Positions 14,439 to 21,528 of a stretch of 21,528 nucleotides of DNA are shown here, one piece after another. The stretch lies in the NCBI GenBank assembly GCA_910587895.1, contig CAJUOE010000305.1, forward strand, positions 1-21,528, given 5' to 3'. The position numbers were made by a program, and so were the translations under genes. This stretch comes from an uncultured Lachnospiraceae bacterium (GTDB lineage Bacteria; Bacillota; Clostridia; Lachnospirales; Lachnospiraceae). Each line of letters starts with the position of its first letter. The first letter of the stretch is position 1. The notes beneath the pieces were generated by a model. It made no database searches, was not told the DNA's origin, and saw only the letters and a list, made by a program, of their open reading frames with translations.

Positions 14439-15221
14439 TTACAGGTAACGAAACGGCTGTTTTACCGGCTGTCCCAATACCTCAATGCCTTTTGTCCTGC
14501 TCTTCAGGTACTGCGCCATGTAGGAAATAAACAATTTCTCTACCCCATAATGCCCCGCGTCAATAATCGCAAGCCCCTGATCTGCGGCGTCTATTCCTTC
14601 GTGATGGTCGATATCGCCGGTAACAAGCACCTCAGCGCTTGCCCGAAGCGCGCACGAAATGACGCTCTTGCCGGAACCCGGACATATGGCGGCTCTTTTC
14701 ACGCACTGCTTTAAATCGCCAAACACCTTTACCGTGTCCACATCATACGCCCGCTTCACCCGCTCCACGCAGGTCTTTAGCGTCATTTCCTCCGGCAATT
14801 TGCCAACCCTTCCGATTCCCTCACAGACATCTCCCCGCTCACAGGTAACGTCCAGAACTGCACAATCCGTAAGCCCCATCCGCTCTGCGGCAAGCTCTGC
14901 CATGCCCCGCACGTCAAAATTCGTATGCATGGCGTAACAGGATATGTTGTTCTGAATCAGTTTTACCACGCGTTTTCCGGTGAAATCCTGCGTATTGACT
15001 TTTTTCAGCCCTTTAAAAATCAGGGGATGATGCGTCAGCAGTAAATCCGCCTTCTGCTCTGCCGCCTCTGCAATCGTCTCCTCCGTCGCATCCAGCGCTA
15101 TGTAAACTTTACTGATTACCTGTTCAAAATCTCCTACCAAAAGCCCCACATTGTCCCAGTCACAGGCGAACTCTTCCGGCGACTGCTCCTGTAACAATGC
15201 TATGATTTCACGGCACGTCAT
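14439..15221 (-). CDS. Nif3-like dinuclear metal centre protein (YqfO/YbgI family)
   Basis: 260-aa cytoplasmic protein. The ATG at 15221 (MTCREIIALLQEQSPEEFAC) is chosen because AAGGAG lies 8 bases before it. Family motifs: DNVGLLVG near 23-30, TDALLTHHP-like LLLTHHPLIF with His64/His65 (metal ligands), YAMHTNFD, the TGDIDHHEG segment, and DAGHYGVEK near the C-terminus, which provides the remaining metal ligands. The Bacillus homologue carries an inserted domain and is over 360 aa; this one is the short form. The biochemical role is unsettled (GTP cyclohydrolase-like or regulatory). It sits directly behind trmK, the usual neighbour in Firmicutes. Confidence 0.92.
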   Translation of the reverse strand: MTCREIIALLQEQSPEEFACDWDNVGLLVGDFEQVISKVYIALDATEETIAEAAEQKADLLLTHHPLIFKGLKKVNTQDFTGKRVVKLIQNNISCYAMHTNFDVRGMAELAAERMGLTDCAVLDVTCERGDVCEGIGRVGKLPEEMTLKTCVERVKRAYDVDTVKVFGDLKQCVKRAAICPGSGKSVISCALRASAEVLVTGDIDHHEGIDAADQGLAIIDAGHYGVEKLFISYMAQYLKSRTKGIEVLGQPVKQPFRYL

Positions 15222-15251
15222 AATACCTGCTCCTTCCCTGAATATCATGCG

Positions 15252-15273
15252 GGGGCAGAAAAAACTCTGCCCC
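15252..15273 (-). promoter_or_regulatory. Hairpin between trmK and the nif3-like gene
   Basis: Perfect 8-bp stem GGGGCAGA/TCTGCCCC with a 6-nt loop (GTTTTT on the minus strand), 8 bases after the trmK stop and 31 before the nif3-like start. No U-tract follows, so it looks like an mRNA processing or stability element and not a terminator. Confidence 0.45.
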
Positions 15274-15280
15274 ATACAAA

Positions 15281-15988
15281 TTATGAATCATGTTCCAGTA
15301 TTTCCTCTATCTCTGCCAGCTCCTTTGTAAGCTGCATTTTTCGTTCCGATGCGTCCTGCCTGGCATTTTTCCTAAGGTTTTCCAATATTTTCTGTTTCTG
15401 TTCCCTCTGGCGCAGAAGATATTGCTTAAGCACGGGATGATTACCGGCAAGCAGCAACGGTCCATACGCAAGCTCCGTATCCGTCATTTCTCCCATATTG
15501 GCCTGCATCCCGGGCGAAACAGTTTCCACAGCCATCATGCTGTAAAACTTTCCATCCTCATATACCATATCCTCCTCGACAATCCGATATCCCTCCTCGA
15601 GCAGGAAACGCCGGAAAAAATACAATTCCGACTGCGGCTGTAATACGAGACGTTTTGCTGTGCGTGCAACCTTTCGCCCATCCGCAAGGATCCGTGCCAT
15701 CAATGCGCCGCCCATGCCTGCAATCACAATGGCCTGCGCCTCCTTCGGCTGCAGCGCGGCAAGTCCATCCGAAAGCCGGGCCTCAATCTGCGCCTGTAAT
15801 CCGGACTGCCGGATATGCTCTTTTGCCCTTGCCAGCGGGCCCTCATTTACATCCATTGCAATTGCCCGTTTGGCCTTCCCCGATGAAACGAGAAAGACAG
15901 GTATGTATCCATGATCCGTCCCTACATCCGCCACAACCCAGGTTTCCCCCACCAGGTCTGCAACAGCCTGTAATCTCTGTGACAGCAC
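15281..15988 (-). CDS. trmK: tRNA (adenine-22-N1)-methyltransferase
   Basis: 235-aa SAM-dependent enzyme that methylates A22 in the D-loop of some tRNAs. The start is a GTG (MLSQRLQAVADLV) with AAGGAGG 6 bases upstream. Visible: SAM motif I VADVGTDHGYIPVFLV (about 18-33), AIAMDVNEGPL, a DGL motif, VIAGMGGALM (about 87-96, the substrate motif of TrmK) and LQPQSEL. A C-terminal coiled-coil-like helical tail follows (KQKILENLRKNARQ). It lies 62 bases behind rpoD and ahead of the nif3-like gene, the arrangement seen in Bacillus and Clostridia. Confidence 0.93.
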   Translation of the reverse strand: MLSQRLQAVADLVGETWVVADVGTDHGYIPVFLVSSGKAKRAIAMDVNEGPLARAKEHIRQSGLQAQIEARLSDGLAALQPKEAQAIVIAGMGGALMARILADGRKVARTAKRLVLQPQSELYFFRRFLLEEGYRIVEEDMVYEDGKFYSMMAVETVSPGMQANMGEMTDTELAYGPLLLAGNHPVLKQYLLRQREQKQKILENLRKNARQDASERKMQLTKELAEIEEILEHDS

Positions 15989-16050
15989 GATAAGCCTCCT
16001 TCCAACTTTGCATTTAAAGCTTACGACCAGACGTCAGCGCCTCCATGCTG

Positions 16051-17154
16051 TCAGTCCAGATAATCTTTCAGTTTGCGGCTGCGGCTGGGATGACGCAGCT
16101 TACGCAGCGCCTTGGCCTCAATCTGGCGAATCCGCTCCCTTGTCACATTAAATTCTTTGCCAACTTCCTCCAGTGTTCTGGCTCGTCCGTCATCCAATCC
16201 AAAACGCAGGCGCAGTACCTTCTGCTCCCGCTCTGTCAGAGTGCTCAAAACCTCTACCAGCTGCTCTTTTAACAGCGTAAACGCCGCCGCCTCTGCCGGC
16301 ACCGGTACATTGTCATCCTGAATAAAGTCGCCCAGGTGGCTGTCTTCTTCCTCGCCAATCGGCGTCTCCAGAGAAACCGGCTCCTGAGAAATCTTCAGTA
16401 TCTCCCGCACACGCTCCACCGGCATGTTCATCTCTTCCGCAATCTCCTCCGGGGTCGGTTCCCGTCCCAACTCCTGCAGCAGCTGTCTCGACACGCGAAT
16501 CAGCTTGTTGATGGTCTCCACCATATGCACCGGGATCCGGATGGTACGCGCCTGATCCGCAATGGCTCTTGTGATGGCCTGGCGAATCCACCAGGTCGCA
16601 TAGGTGGAAAACTTGTATCCCTTGCGGTAATCGAACTTTTCGACTGCTTTAATAAGCCCCAGGTTGCCCTCCTGGATCAGATCAAGAAACAACATGCCGC
16701 GGCCCACATAACGCTTGGCAATGGAGACAACCAGACGCAGATTTGCCTCCGCCAGGCGTTTCTTAGCCTCCTGGTCACCAAGCTCCATGCGTTTTGCCAG
16801 GTCTATTTCCTCTTCCGCGCTTAAGAGCGCTACCTTTCCAATCTCTTTCAAATACATACGAACAGGATCTTCAATGGAAATACCATCCGGAACGGAAAGG
16901 TCGATATTCTCAACTTCAACCTCTTCGTCCTCGTCAATGAGAATATCCTCCTCTTCTTCATCCTCCGAAATCCGCAGCACATCAATATTGTTGGTCTCCA
17001 AAAAATCTAAAATCTTCTCAAACTGTTCCGCATCCAGGTCCATGTCGTGAAAGAAATCATTGATCTCCCGATATTCCAGAACATTTTTTTTCTTTTTTGC
17101 TATCGCTAACAATTCCTGTAGTTTCTCAACAAATTTAGCACTTTTTTCTTCCAT
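16051..17154 (-). CDS. rpoD: Primary RNA polymerase sigma factor (sigma-70/SigA)
   Basis: 367-aa housekeeping sigma factor. The start is placed at the ATG at 17154 (MEEKSAKFVEK) because GGAAGGA lies about 9 bases upstream; the earlier ATG at 17172 has no ribosome binding site. Region 1.2 begins DPVRMYLKEIG (about 96-106), preceded by an acidic low-complexity stretch. Regions 2.1-2.4 run from ANLRLVVSIAKRYVGRG to KFSTYATWWIRQAI (about 137-194), region 3 contains GREPTPEEIAEEM, and region 4 has LTEREQKVLRLRFG and the helix-turn-helix TLEEVGKEFNVTRERIRQIE, ending KLKDYLD as in most SigA proteins. It is 51 bases behind dnaG. Confidence 0.98.
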   Translation of the reverse strand: MEEKSAKFVEKLQELLAIAKKKKNVLEYREINDFFHDMDLDAEQFEKILDFLETNNIDVLRISEDEEEEDILIDEDEEVEVENIDLSVPDGISIEDPVRMYLKEIGKVALLSAEEEIDLAKRMELGDQEAKKRLAEANLRLVVSIAKRYVGRGMLFLDLIQEGNLGLIKAVEKFDYRKGYKFSTYATWWIRQAITRAIADQARTIRIPVHMVETINKLIRVSRQLLQELGREPTPEEIAEEMNMPVERVREILKISQEPVSLETPIGEEEDSHLGDFIQDDNVPVPAEAAAFTLLKEQLVEVLSTLTEREQKVLRLRFGLDDGRARTLEEVGKEFNVTRERIRQIEAKALRKLRHPSRSRKLKDYLD

Positions 17155-17205
17155 TTCGTTTTTTCCTTCCATTCGTTGTTTATATTTTGTCCTTAAATAG
17201 TAACA

Positions 17206-18975
17206 TTATACCGATTGCTTTTTTAACCTTTCCAACTCTTTCTTATCCGCGATAAGTTTCTGCAGCCCCTCCATGTCGGTCGGCTCTAAATGTCTGGAAC
17301 GATCGTTGATGCTGTTTTCCTTCAAACGGATGACCGTCTCCCACAGGGCCTTCTCCTTCTCAGCGGGCGTGGTAACCTCCTTGAGCCTGGCGTGAAACAG
17401 CCCCGCGATCTCTCTTTGCTGCTCTTCCTCCACAAACATGCTGATAATTGCGGCAGGAGAAATCTCTCCCTCCTGATGCTGGGAAAACACAAGCTTTGCC
17501 GCTTTCTGGTATAATTCCTCTGTAAAATCCTCCGGTCCCAGATAGGGACTTACCTGTTCAAAGAGTTCTGGCTCCTCAATCAGCCATGTGAGCATCAGTT
17601 TCTGAGACTGTTTCATGCCGTCTTCTTTCTTTTTCTTCTCACTGATTCCTGATTTCAGAGGTTTTCTCTCCCTGGTAAGCCCTGCGCGCGTTCCCTGGTG
17701 TGCAACCAGTTTGCGCAGGTTTTCAAATCCTGTCTGATATTTCTCTGCAACCGCCTCTATGTAATTATTGCGCTCCAACTCCTCCTCAAACGTTAAAATT
17801 TTCCTTGCAACTGCATGGAAAAAGGCAGTTTTGCTCTCAGGGTCATTCAAATCATACTCATGCTCTAATACTTCCACCTCAAACAAAAAGCTGTTCTGCG
17901 CCTCCTCAATCCGTTTCTGATATGCATCCGCCCCCTCGGCCTTGATGAATTCATCCGGATCCTTGTAAGGTTTCATGCGCACAATGCGCGCGGTAATGCC
18001 CGCCTCCTTCAGCATCGGAATTGCGCGCAGGGCAGCCTTAATCCCGGCCCCATCGCTGTCAAACGTGCAGTAAACCTCTTTGGTATACCGTTTCAGCAGA
18101 TTCGCATGTCCCTCCGTAAAGGAGGTTCCAAGCGACGCCACCGCATTGTCAAATCCCGCCTGATGCAGCGCAATCACATCCATATATCCCTCGCACAGCA
18201 AAATAAAATGTTTCCTTGATTTCCTTGCAATATTCAACCCGTAAAGATTACGGCTCTTGTCAAAAATCATCGTCTCAGGGGAATTTAAGTATTTGGGTTC
18301 CCCATCTCCCATCACGCGCCCGCCAAACCCAATCACGCGGCTGTTGACGTCCATAATGGGAAACATGACGCGGTTCCAGAATTTGTCGCGCCCTCCACGC
18401 TTTTCATCAATCGTGACAAGACCGGAATCCTTAAGCAGCTCGTCCTCATACCCCTGCTGGCGAAGGTATTTGTATAAATCATCACTGTATTTATTGGAAT
18501 ACCCCAGGCCAAAATTTTTCAGAGTCTCAGACTCCAGGCCGCGTCTCTTCAAATACTGCATTCCTCCCTGCCCCTGCTCCATCCGAAGCTGGGCGTAAAA
18601 ATATTTTGCCGCCGTCTTATTGACCTCTAATATCCGCGCACGCTTATCTGCCTCCTGTTTCGCCCTGCTGCTCATCTCCTGTCTGGGAAGCGTAATTCCC
18701 GCTCTCTGCGCAAGCGCCTGCAATGCTTCCGGAAACGTATAATTCTCGTACTGCATCAGGAAGGTAATGACATTTCCGCCTGCTCCACACCCGAAACAGT
18801 GATAAATCTGCTTATTCTGGCTCACGGAAAACGAAGGCGTCTTCTCATTATGAAAAGGACAGAGTCCAAAATGGGTACTGCCCTTCTTCTGCAACCGCAC
18901 ATAATCAGAAATTACATTCACAATATCGTTAGCGGAACGAACCTCTTCGATCAGTTCATCAGAATAATACGGCAT
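17206..18975 (-). CDS. dnaG: DNA primase
   Basis: 589-aa primase that makes RNA primers at the replication fork. The N-terminal CHC2 zinc finger has Cys39, His42, Cys60 and Cys63 (LCPFHNEKTPSF, YHCFGCGAGG). The TOPRIM catalytic core has Glu262 (LCEGYMDVIAL) and Asp306/Asp308 (TFDSDGAGIKAA); EPKYLNSPET and FWNRVMFPI are also typical. The C-terminal part (about 450-589) is the helicase-binding domain, poorly conserved as usual. AAGGAG is 7 bases before the ATG. It follows dgt by 12 bases and precedes rpoD, the macromolecular-synthesis arrangement. Confidence 0.98.
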   Translation of the reverse strand: MPYYSDELIEEVRSANDIVNVISDYVRLQKKGSTHFGLCPFHNEKTPSFSVSQNKQIYHCFGCGAGGNVITFLMQYENYTFPEALQALAQRAGITLPRQEMSSRAKQEADKRARILEVNKTAAKYFYAQLRMEQGQGGMQYLKRRGLESETLKNFGLGYSNKYSDDLYKYLRQQGYEDELLKDSGLVTIDEKRGGRDKFWNRVMFPIMDVNSRVIGFGGRVMGDGEPKYLNSPETMIFDKSRNLYGLNIARKSRKHFILLCEGYMDVIALHQAGFDNAVASLGTSFTEGHANLLKRYTKEVYCTFDSDGAGIKAALRAIPMLKEAGITARIVRMKPYKDPDEFIKAEGADAYQKRIEEAQNSFLFEVEVLEHEYDLNDPESKTAFFHAVARKILTFEEELERNNYIEAVAEKYQTGFENLRKLVAHQGTRAGLTRERKPLKSGISEKKKKEDGMKQSQKLMLTWLIEEPELFEQVSPYLGPEDFTEELYQKAAKLVFSQHQEGEISPAAIISMFVEEEQQREIAGLFHARLKEVTTPAEKEKALWETVIRLKENSINDRSRHLEPTDMEGLQKLIADKKELERLKKQSV

Positions 18976-18987
18976 TGATTTCTCCTT

Positions 18988-19995
18988 TCAATTTACCTGC
19001 CATGCCTTCGGCATAAAATATTCTTCAAACTTGGCTATCGCATACTGATCCGTCATGCCTGCAATATAATCACAGACGACGCGTTCCTTCGTCTGTCCCT
19101 GATCCATCATTGCCAGATACCATGCTGGAAGTATATCTATATGCTCTATGTAATATTGATACAATCGACTAAGCAGGCCCTCTGCCCGCTCTTCTTCTCT
19201 TTTTGCCACAGGATTGCGGTATACCTTCTCGAACATGAACCTGCGCAAATTGCGCATTGCGTGTTCAACTTCCTGCGACATACAGATATCATTCGTTCCC
19301 AGACTGTTGGTGATAATGTTATGAATCAGATTGTCCAGGCGTTTCCTGGTCGTCTCTCCGAGAATCTCCCGGTATTCCACCGGAATATCCTCTTCTGCCA
19401 ACACGCGCGCCCGAATCGCATCGTCAATATCATGGTTGATGTACGCAATCTTGTCGGACAGACGGACAATCTTTCCTTCCAGGGTGGAGGGCATGAGGCT
19501 CGTCTGATGGTTTAATATTCCATCCCGTACCTCCCAGGTAAGGTTCAGCCCCATTCCATCTTTCTCCAATCGCTCCACGATTCGGACACTCTGCTCATTA
19601 TGCCGAAACCCGCCCTCACAGATGGTATTCAGAATGCGTTCCCCTGCATGTCCAAAAGGCGTATGCCCCAGGTCATGCCCCAGTGCAATCGCCTCCACCA
19701 AATCCTCATTCAGGCGCAGCGCCTTGGCAATCGTGCGGGCATTCTGCGAAACTTCCAGCGTGTGGGTGAGCCTGGTGCGGTAATGATCTCCCTTCGGCGT
19801 CAGGAAAACCTGTGTCTTATGTTTCAGGCGGCGAAACGATTTACAGTGTAAAATCCTGTCACGGTCTCTCTGGAACACCGGCCGGATATCACACTGCGCC
19901 TCTTGCCTGTCACGCCCCCTGGAATTCTCGCTCAACGTTGCAAAAGGGCTTAAATATGTCCGCTCCAAAAGTTCTATATTTTCTCGAATGAGCAA
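18988..19995 (-). CDS. dgt: dNTP triphosphohydrolase (dGTPase-like, HD domain)
   Basis: 335-aa HD-domain enzyme that removes triphosphate from deoxynucleotides. The start is a TTG (MLIRENIELL) with GAGGTGA 6 bases upstream; no in-frame ATG or GTG lies nearby. Metal-binding residues: His78 in RLTHTLEVSQ, His107-Asp108 in GHDLGHTPFGH, and Asp181/Asp191 in LSDKIAYINHDIDDA. FRRLKHKTQVF near 54-64 is the nucleotide-binding motif of the family. It is shorter than the E. coli enzyme (about 500 aa) and belongs to the short Firmicute type. It lies just upstream of dnaG with a 12-base gap, so dNTP-pool control and priming are co-expressed. Confidence 0.94.
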   Translation of the reverse strand: MLIRENIELLERTYLSPFATLSENSRGRDRQEAQCDIRPVFQRDRDRILHCKSFRRLKHKTQVFLTPKGDHYRTRLTHTLEVSQNARTIAKALRLNEDLVEAIALGHDLGHTPFGHAGERILNTICEGGFRHNEQSVRIVERLEKDGMGLNLTWEVRDGILNHQTSLMPSTLEGKIVRLSDKIAYINHDIDDAIRARVLAEEDIPVEYREILGETTRKRLDNLIHNIITNSLGTNDICMSQEVEHAMRNLRRFMFEKVYRNPVAKREEERAEGLLSRLYQYYIEHIDILPAWYLAMMDQGQTKERVVCDYIAGMTDQYAIAKFEEYFMPKAWQVN

Positions 19996-20081
19996 TCCAC
20001 ATCACCTCTACATGATATATTCCGCATAAATCTTTCATTTCCTTTATTTTTTCTTAAAAATCCGCAGTTTTTTACATTCTC

Positions 20082-21257
20082 TTAATATTTTCTTTTTTTC
20101 AGGATGGCTTTGGCAATATGGTAAATTGGCGTTTCCATATGTTTCTTCACCTGCGCCAGCTCTTTGCGAATCGAAATGCCCTGCGGACAGTGCTGCTCGC
20201 ATTTGCCGCATTTCACACATTTCGAGGCATTGCAAAGCTCTGTGCGAAAGGTCGTACACATCATATATGCTTTCATCCCCTGGAACCAGCTGTCCGTATA
20301 TCTTGTATTATATGCCGCAAAACATGCCGGTATATCCACGCCTGCCGAACATGGCATACAGTAGCCGCAGCCGGTGCAGGGAACCCTGATGGCACGGTTA
20401 ATCTCCGTCCTGACCTTTTCAATGACCTCCATATCATGCTCCGTCATGCAGCCAACTTCCGCGTCCTGGGCGATCCTGACATTTTCTTCTACCTGCGCAA
20501 TATCGTTCATGCCCGAAAGCACTACCGTCACCTCCGGCTGGTTCCACAGCCAGCGCAGCCCCCATTCCGCCGGACTCCGCCTGGGCTTTTCCGCCTCAAA
20601 AAGTTTCTCCGCATCCCTGGGAAGGCCGTTTACGAGGCGTCCTCCTCTGAGCGGCTCCATAATAATGACAGGCAAGCCCTTCTCATGCGCATACTGAAGC
20701 CCTCTCCTTCCCGCCTGGGAGTGTTCATCCATATAATTATACTGAATCTGGCAGAAATCCCAGTCATACGCATCCAGAACCTTCTTGAAATTATCCGTGC
20801 CGCCGTGAAAAGAAAAACCGATATTCTCAATCTGCCCTCTGGCCTTCTTCTCCTCAATCCATTCCCTGATTCCAAGTGACTGCAGGTATTCCCATCTTTC
20901 CACATCATTGAGCATATGCATCAGGTAATACTCCACATGGTCTGTCTGCAGCCGTTTCAGTTCTTCCAGGAAATAACGCTCCATATCCCCTTCCTTCTTA
21001 ATAAAATAATGGGGCAGCTTTGTTGCAATATTTACTTTATCACGATAGCCCTTTGCCAGAAATTTTCCCAGGCAGACTTCACTTCCTCCATAAGTATATG
21101 CCGTATCAAAATAATTTACACCACGCTCTATGGCGGCGCGCATCTCCTCTTCTGCCTTCTCCTGATCAATCGCCGTTCCTTTTTTGGAAAAACGCAGGCA
21201 TCCATAACCTAAAATCGAGAGTTCTTTCTGGTTGACCGGATTCTTTCTATATAACAT
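20082..21257 (-). CDS. Aldo/keto reductase with C-terminal 4Fe-4S ferredoxin-like domain
   Basis: 391-aa oxidoreductase. The N-terminal aldo/keto reductase barrel (about 1-285) keeps the catalytic tetrad: Asp51 and Tyr56 in FDTAYTYG, Lys80 in ATKL and His114 in LMHML. The C-terminal part has two cysteine clusters, CTGCGYCMPC (about 305-315) and CVKCGKCEQHCP (about 352-363), expected to hold Fe-S clusters as in ferredoxins. This fusion is typical of anaerobic Clostridia and suggests electron transfer to or from a carbonyl substrate, but the substrate is unknown. AAGGAGG is 7 bases before the ATG. It is bracketed by repeats upstream and dgt downstream. Confidence 0.93.
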   Translation of the reverse strand: MLYRKNPVNQKELSILGYGCLRFSKKGTAIDQEKAEEEMRAAIERGVNYFDTAYTYGGSEVCLGKFLAKGYRDKVNIATKLPHYFIKKEGDMERYFLEELKRLQTDHVEYYLMHMLNDVERWEYLQSLGIREWIEEKKARGQIENIGFSFHGGTDNFKKVLDAYDWDFCQIQYNYMDEHSQAGRRGLQYAHEKGLPVIIMEPLRGGRLVNGLPRDAEKLFEAEKPRRSPAEWGLRWLWNQPEVTVVLSGMNDIAQVEENVRIAQDAEVGCMTEHDMEVIEKVRTEINRAIRVPCTGCGYCMPCSAGVDIPACFAAYNTRYTDSWFQGMKAYMMCTTFRTELCNASKCVKCGKCEQHCPQGISIRKELAQVKKHMETPIYHIAKAILKKRKY

Positions 21258-21278
21258 CTTTTTCCTCCTTTTTGCTTA

Positions 21279-21410
21279 TGCGCATTTGCCTTCCTCCTAT
21301 ATTGCGCATTTGCCTTCCTCCTATAACAATGTAGCGGCACGCGTCGCAACGCGACACCTGCCAGTTCGTTCGGAAGGCATTCCCAGAAATGCTGCGCATT
21401 TGCCTTCCTC
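21279..21410 (-). repeat. Intergenic repeat with three copies of an 18-bp motif
   Basis: GAGGAAGGCAAATGCGCA (minus strand) occurs at 21279-21296, 21303-21320 and 21393-21410; the first two also share the next five bases. The third copy is one arm of a strong hairpin (21372-21408): GGAAGGCA pairs with TGCCTTCC and AATGC with GCATT. The segment lies between the tRNA terminator and the aldo/keto reductase gene. A small frame reads through it with RRKANAQ repeats, but there is no other sign that it codes. Confidence 0.75.
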
Positions 21411-21416
21411 ACTAAC

Positions 21417-21443
21417 AAAAAGCTGTTGCATCAGCAACAGCTT
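21417..21443 (-). terminator. Intrinsic terminator after tRNA-Leu
   Basis: Perfect 10-bp stem AAGCTGTTGC/GCAACAGCTT (21420-21429 and 21434-21443) with a 4-nt loop, followed on the minus strand by TTTTTG. It starts 8 bases after the tRNA 3' end. Confidence 0.92.
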
Positions 21444-21451
21444 ATGATTCA

Positions 21452-21528
21452 TGCAGGAGATGGGACTTGAACCCACACGATATTGCTACCACAGGCACCT
21501 GAAGCCTGCGCGTCTGCCAATTCCGCCA
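21452..21528 (-). tRNA. tRNA-Leu (anticodon CAG), 5' end outside the window
   Basis: On the minus strand TGGCGGAATTGGCAGACGCG is the D-arm of a leucine tRNA. The anticodon stem CAGGC/GCCTG encloses TTCAGGT, giving anticodon CAG (21499-21501). A long variable arm follows, then the T-arm GTGGG-TTCAAGT-CCCAT and the acceptor strand CTCCTGC with discriminator A at 21452. The 7 acceptor bases of the 5' side, expected to be GCAGGAG, lie beyond the right edge. CCA is not encoded. Confidence 0.95.

Noticed and set aside
20118..20879. Long plus-strand frame opposite the aldo/keto reductase
   Set aside because: It is antisense to a gene with clear catalytic and Fe-S motifs; its protein has no recognisable domain and no ribosome binding site.
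21279..21410. CRISPR array
   Set aside because: Only three copies, with unequal spacing (6 and 72 bases between them), inverted relatives of the same motif and no cas genes.
21209..21418. A 69-codon minus-strand frame with repeated RRKANAQ
   Set aside because: It is the translation of the intergenic repeat, overlaps the true start of the aldo/keto reductase, and has no ribosome binding site of its own.

Overview
The window looks like a chromosomal segment of a Gram-positive anaerobe of the Clostridia, most likely Lachnospiraceae. This is inferred from strong AGGAGG-type ribosome binding sites, the dgt-dnaG-rpoD-trmK-nif3 gene order, a class A RNase P RNA, a ferredoxin-type aldo/keto reductase, pyrB followed directly by pyrI, and a compact Tad-like pilus locus with a fused TadB/TadC platform. 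Almost everything lies on the minus strand; only the CmpB-like gene and pyrBI are on the plus strand.

Region 1-4320 (minus) is a Tad/Flp-like secretion operon. In transcription order it holds a 53-aa leaderless Flp-like pilin, a TadA/CpaF ATPase, a TadB+TadC fusion, a 111-aa minor pilin-like protein, two further Flp-like micro-proteins (35 and 46 aa), and a secreted Glu/Lys/Gln-rich protein that runs off the left edge. It has a good promoter at 4190-4218 and a leader of about 180 nt with three perfect 7-bp stem-loops.

Region 4320-6770 (mostly minus) holds an Mrp/Nbp35 Fe-S carrier behind a small lipoprotein, read from a near-consensus promoter. A divergent CmpB-like membrane gene has a promoter that predicts a leaderless mRNA. 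A bacterial PH-domain gene lies tail to tail with it. Region 6817-8259 (plus) is pyrB-pyrI, both subunits of aspartate carbamoyltransferase, with its own promoter and a very short leader.

Region 8276-12719 (minus) holds a two-component system (response regulator overlapping its histidine kinase), a small zinc-ribbon membrane protein, the RNase P RNA with its promoter, and an AraC-family regulator. An intergenic repeat bounded by 15-bp direct repeats supplies the AraC ribosome binding site.

Region 12719-19995 (minus) is a core information-processing cluster: dgt, dnaG, rpoD, trmK, nif3-like and a TGS-containing uridine kinase-like protein, with gaps of 12 to 62 nt. Region 20082-21528 holds a Fe-S aldo/keto reductase, an intergenic repeat with three copies of an 18-bp motif and a strong hairpin, a tRNA terminator, and a tRNA-Leu(CAG) cut by the right edge.

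The most notable signals are the three paralogous micro-pilins, which are easily missed because of their size; the structured leader of that operon; the candidate leaderless mRNA; and two families of intergenic repeats that carry Shine-Dalgarno-like ends.
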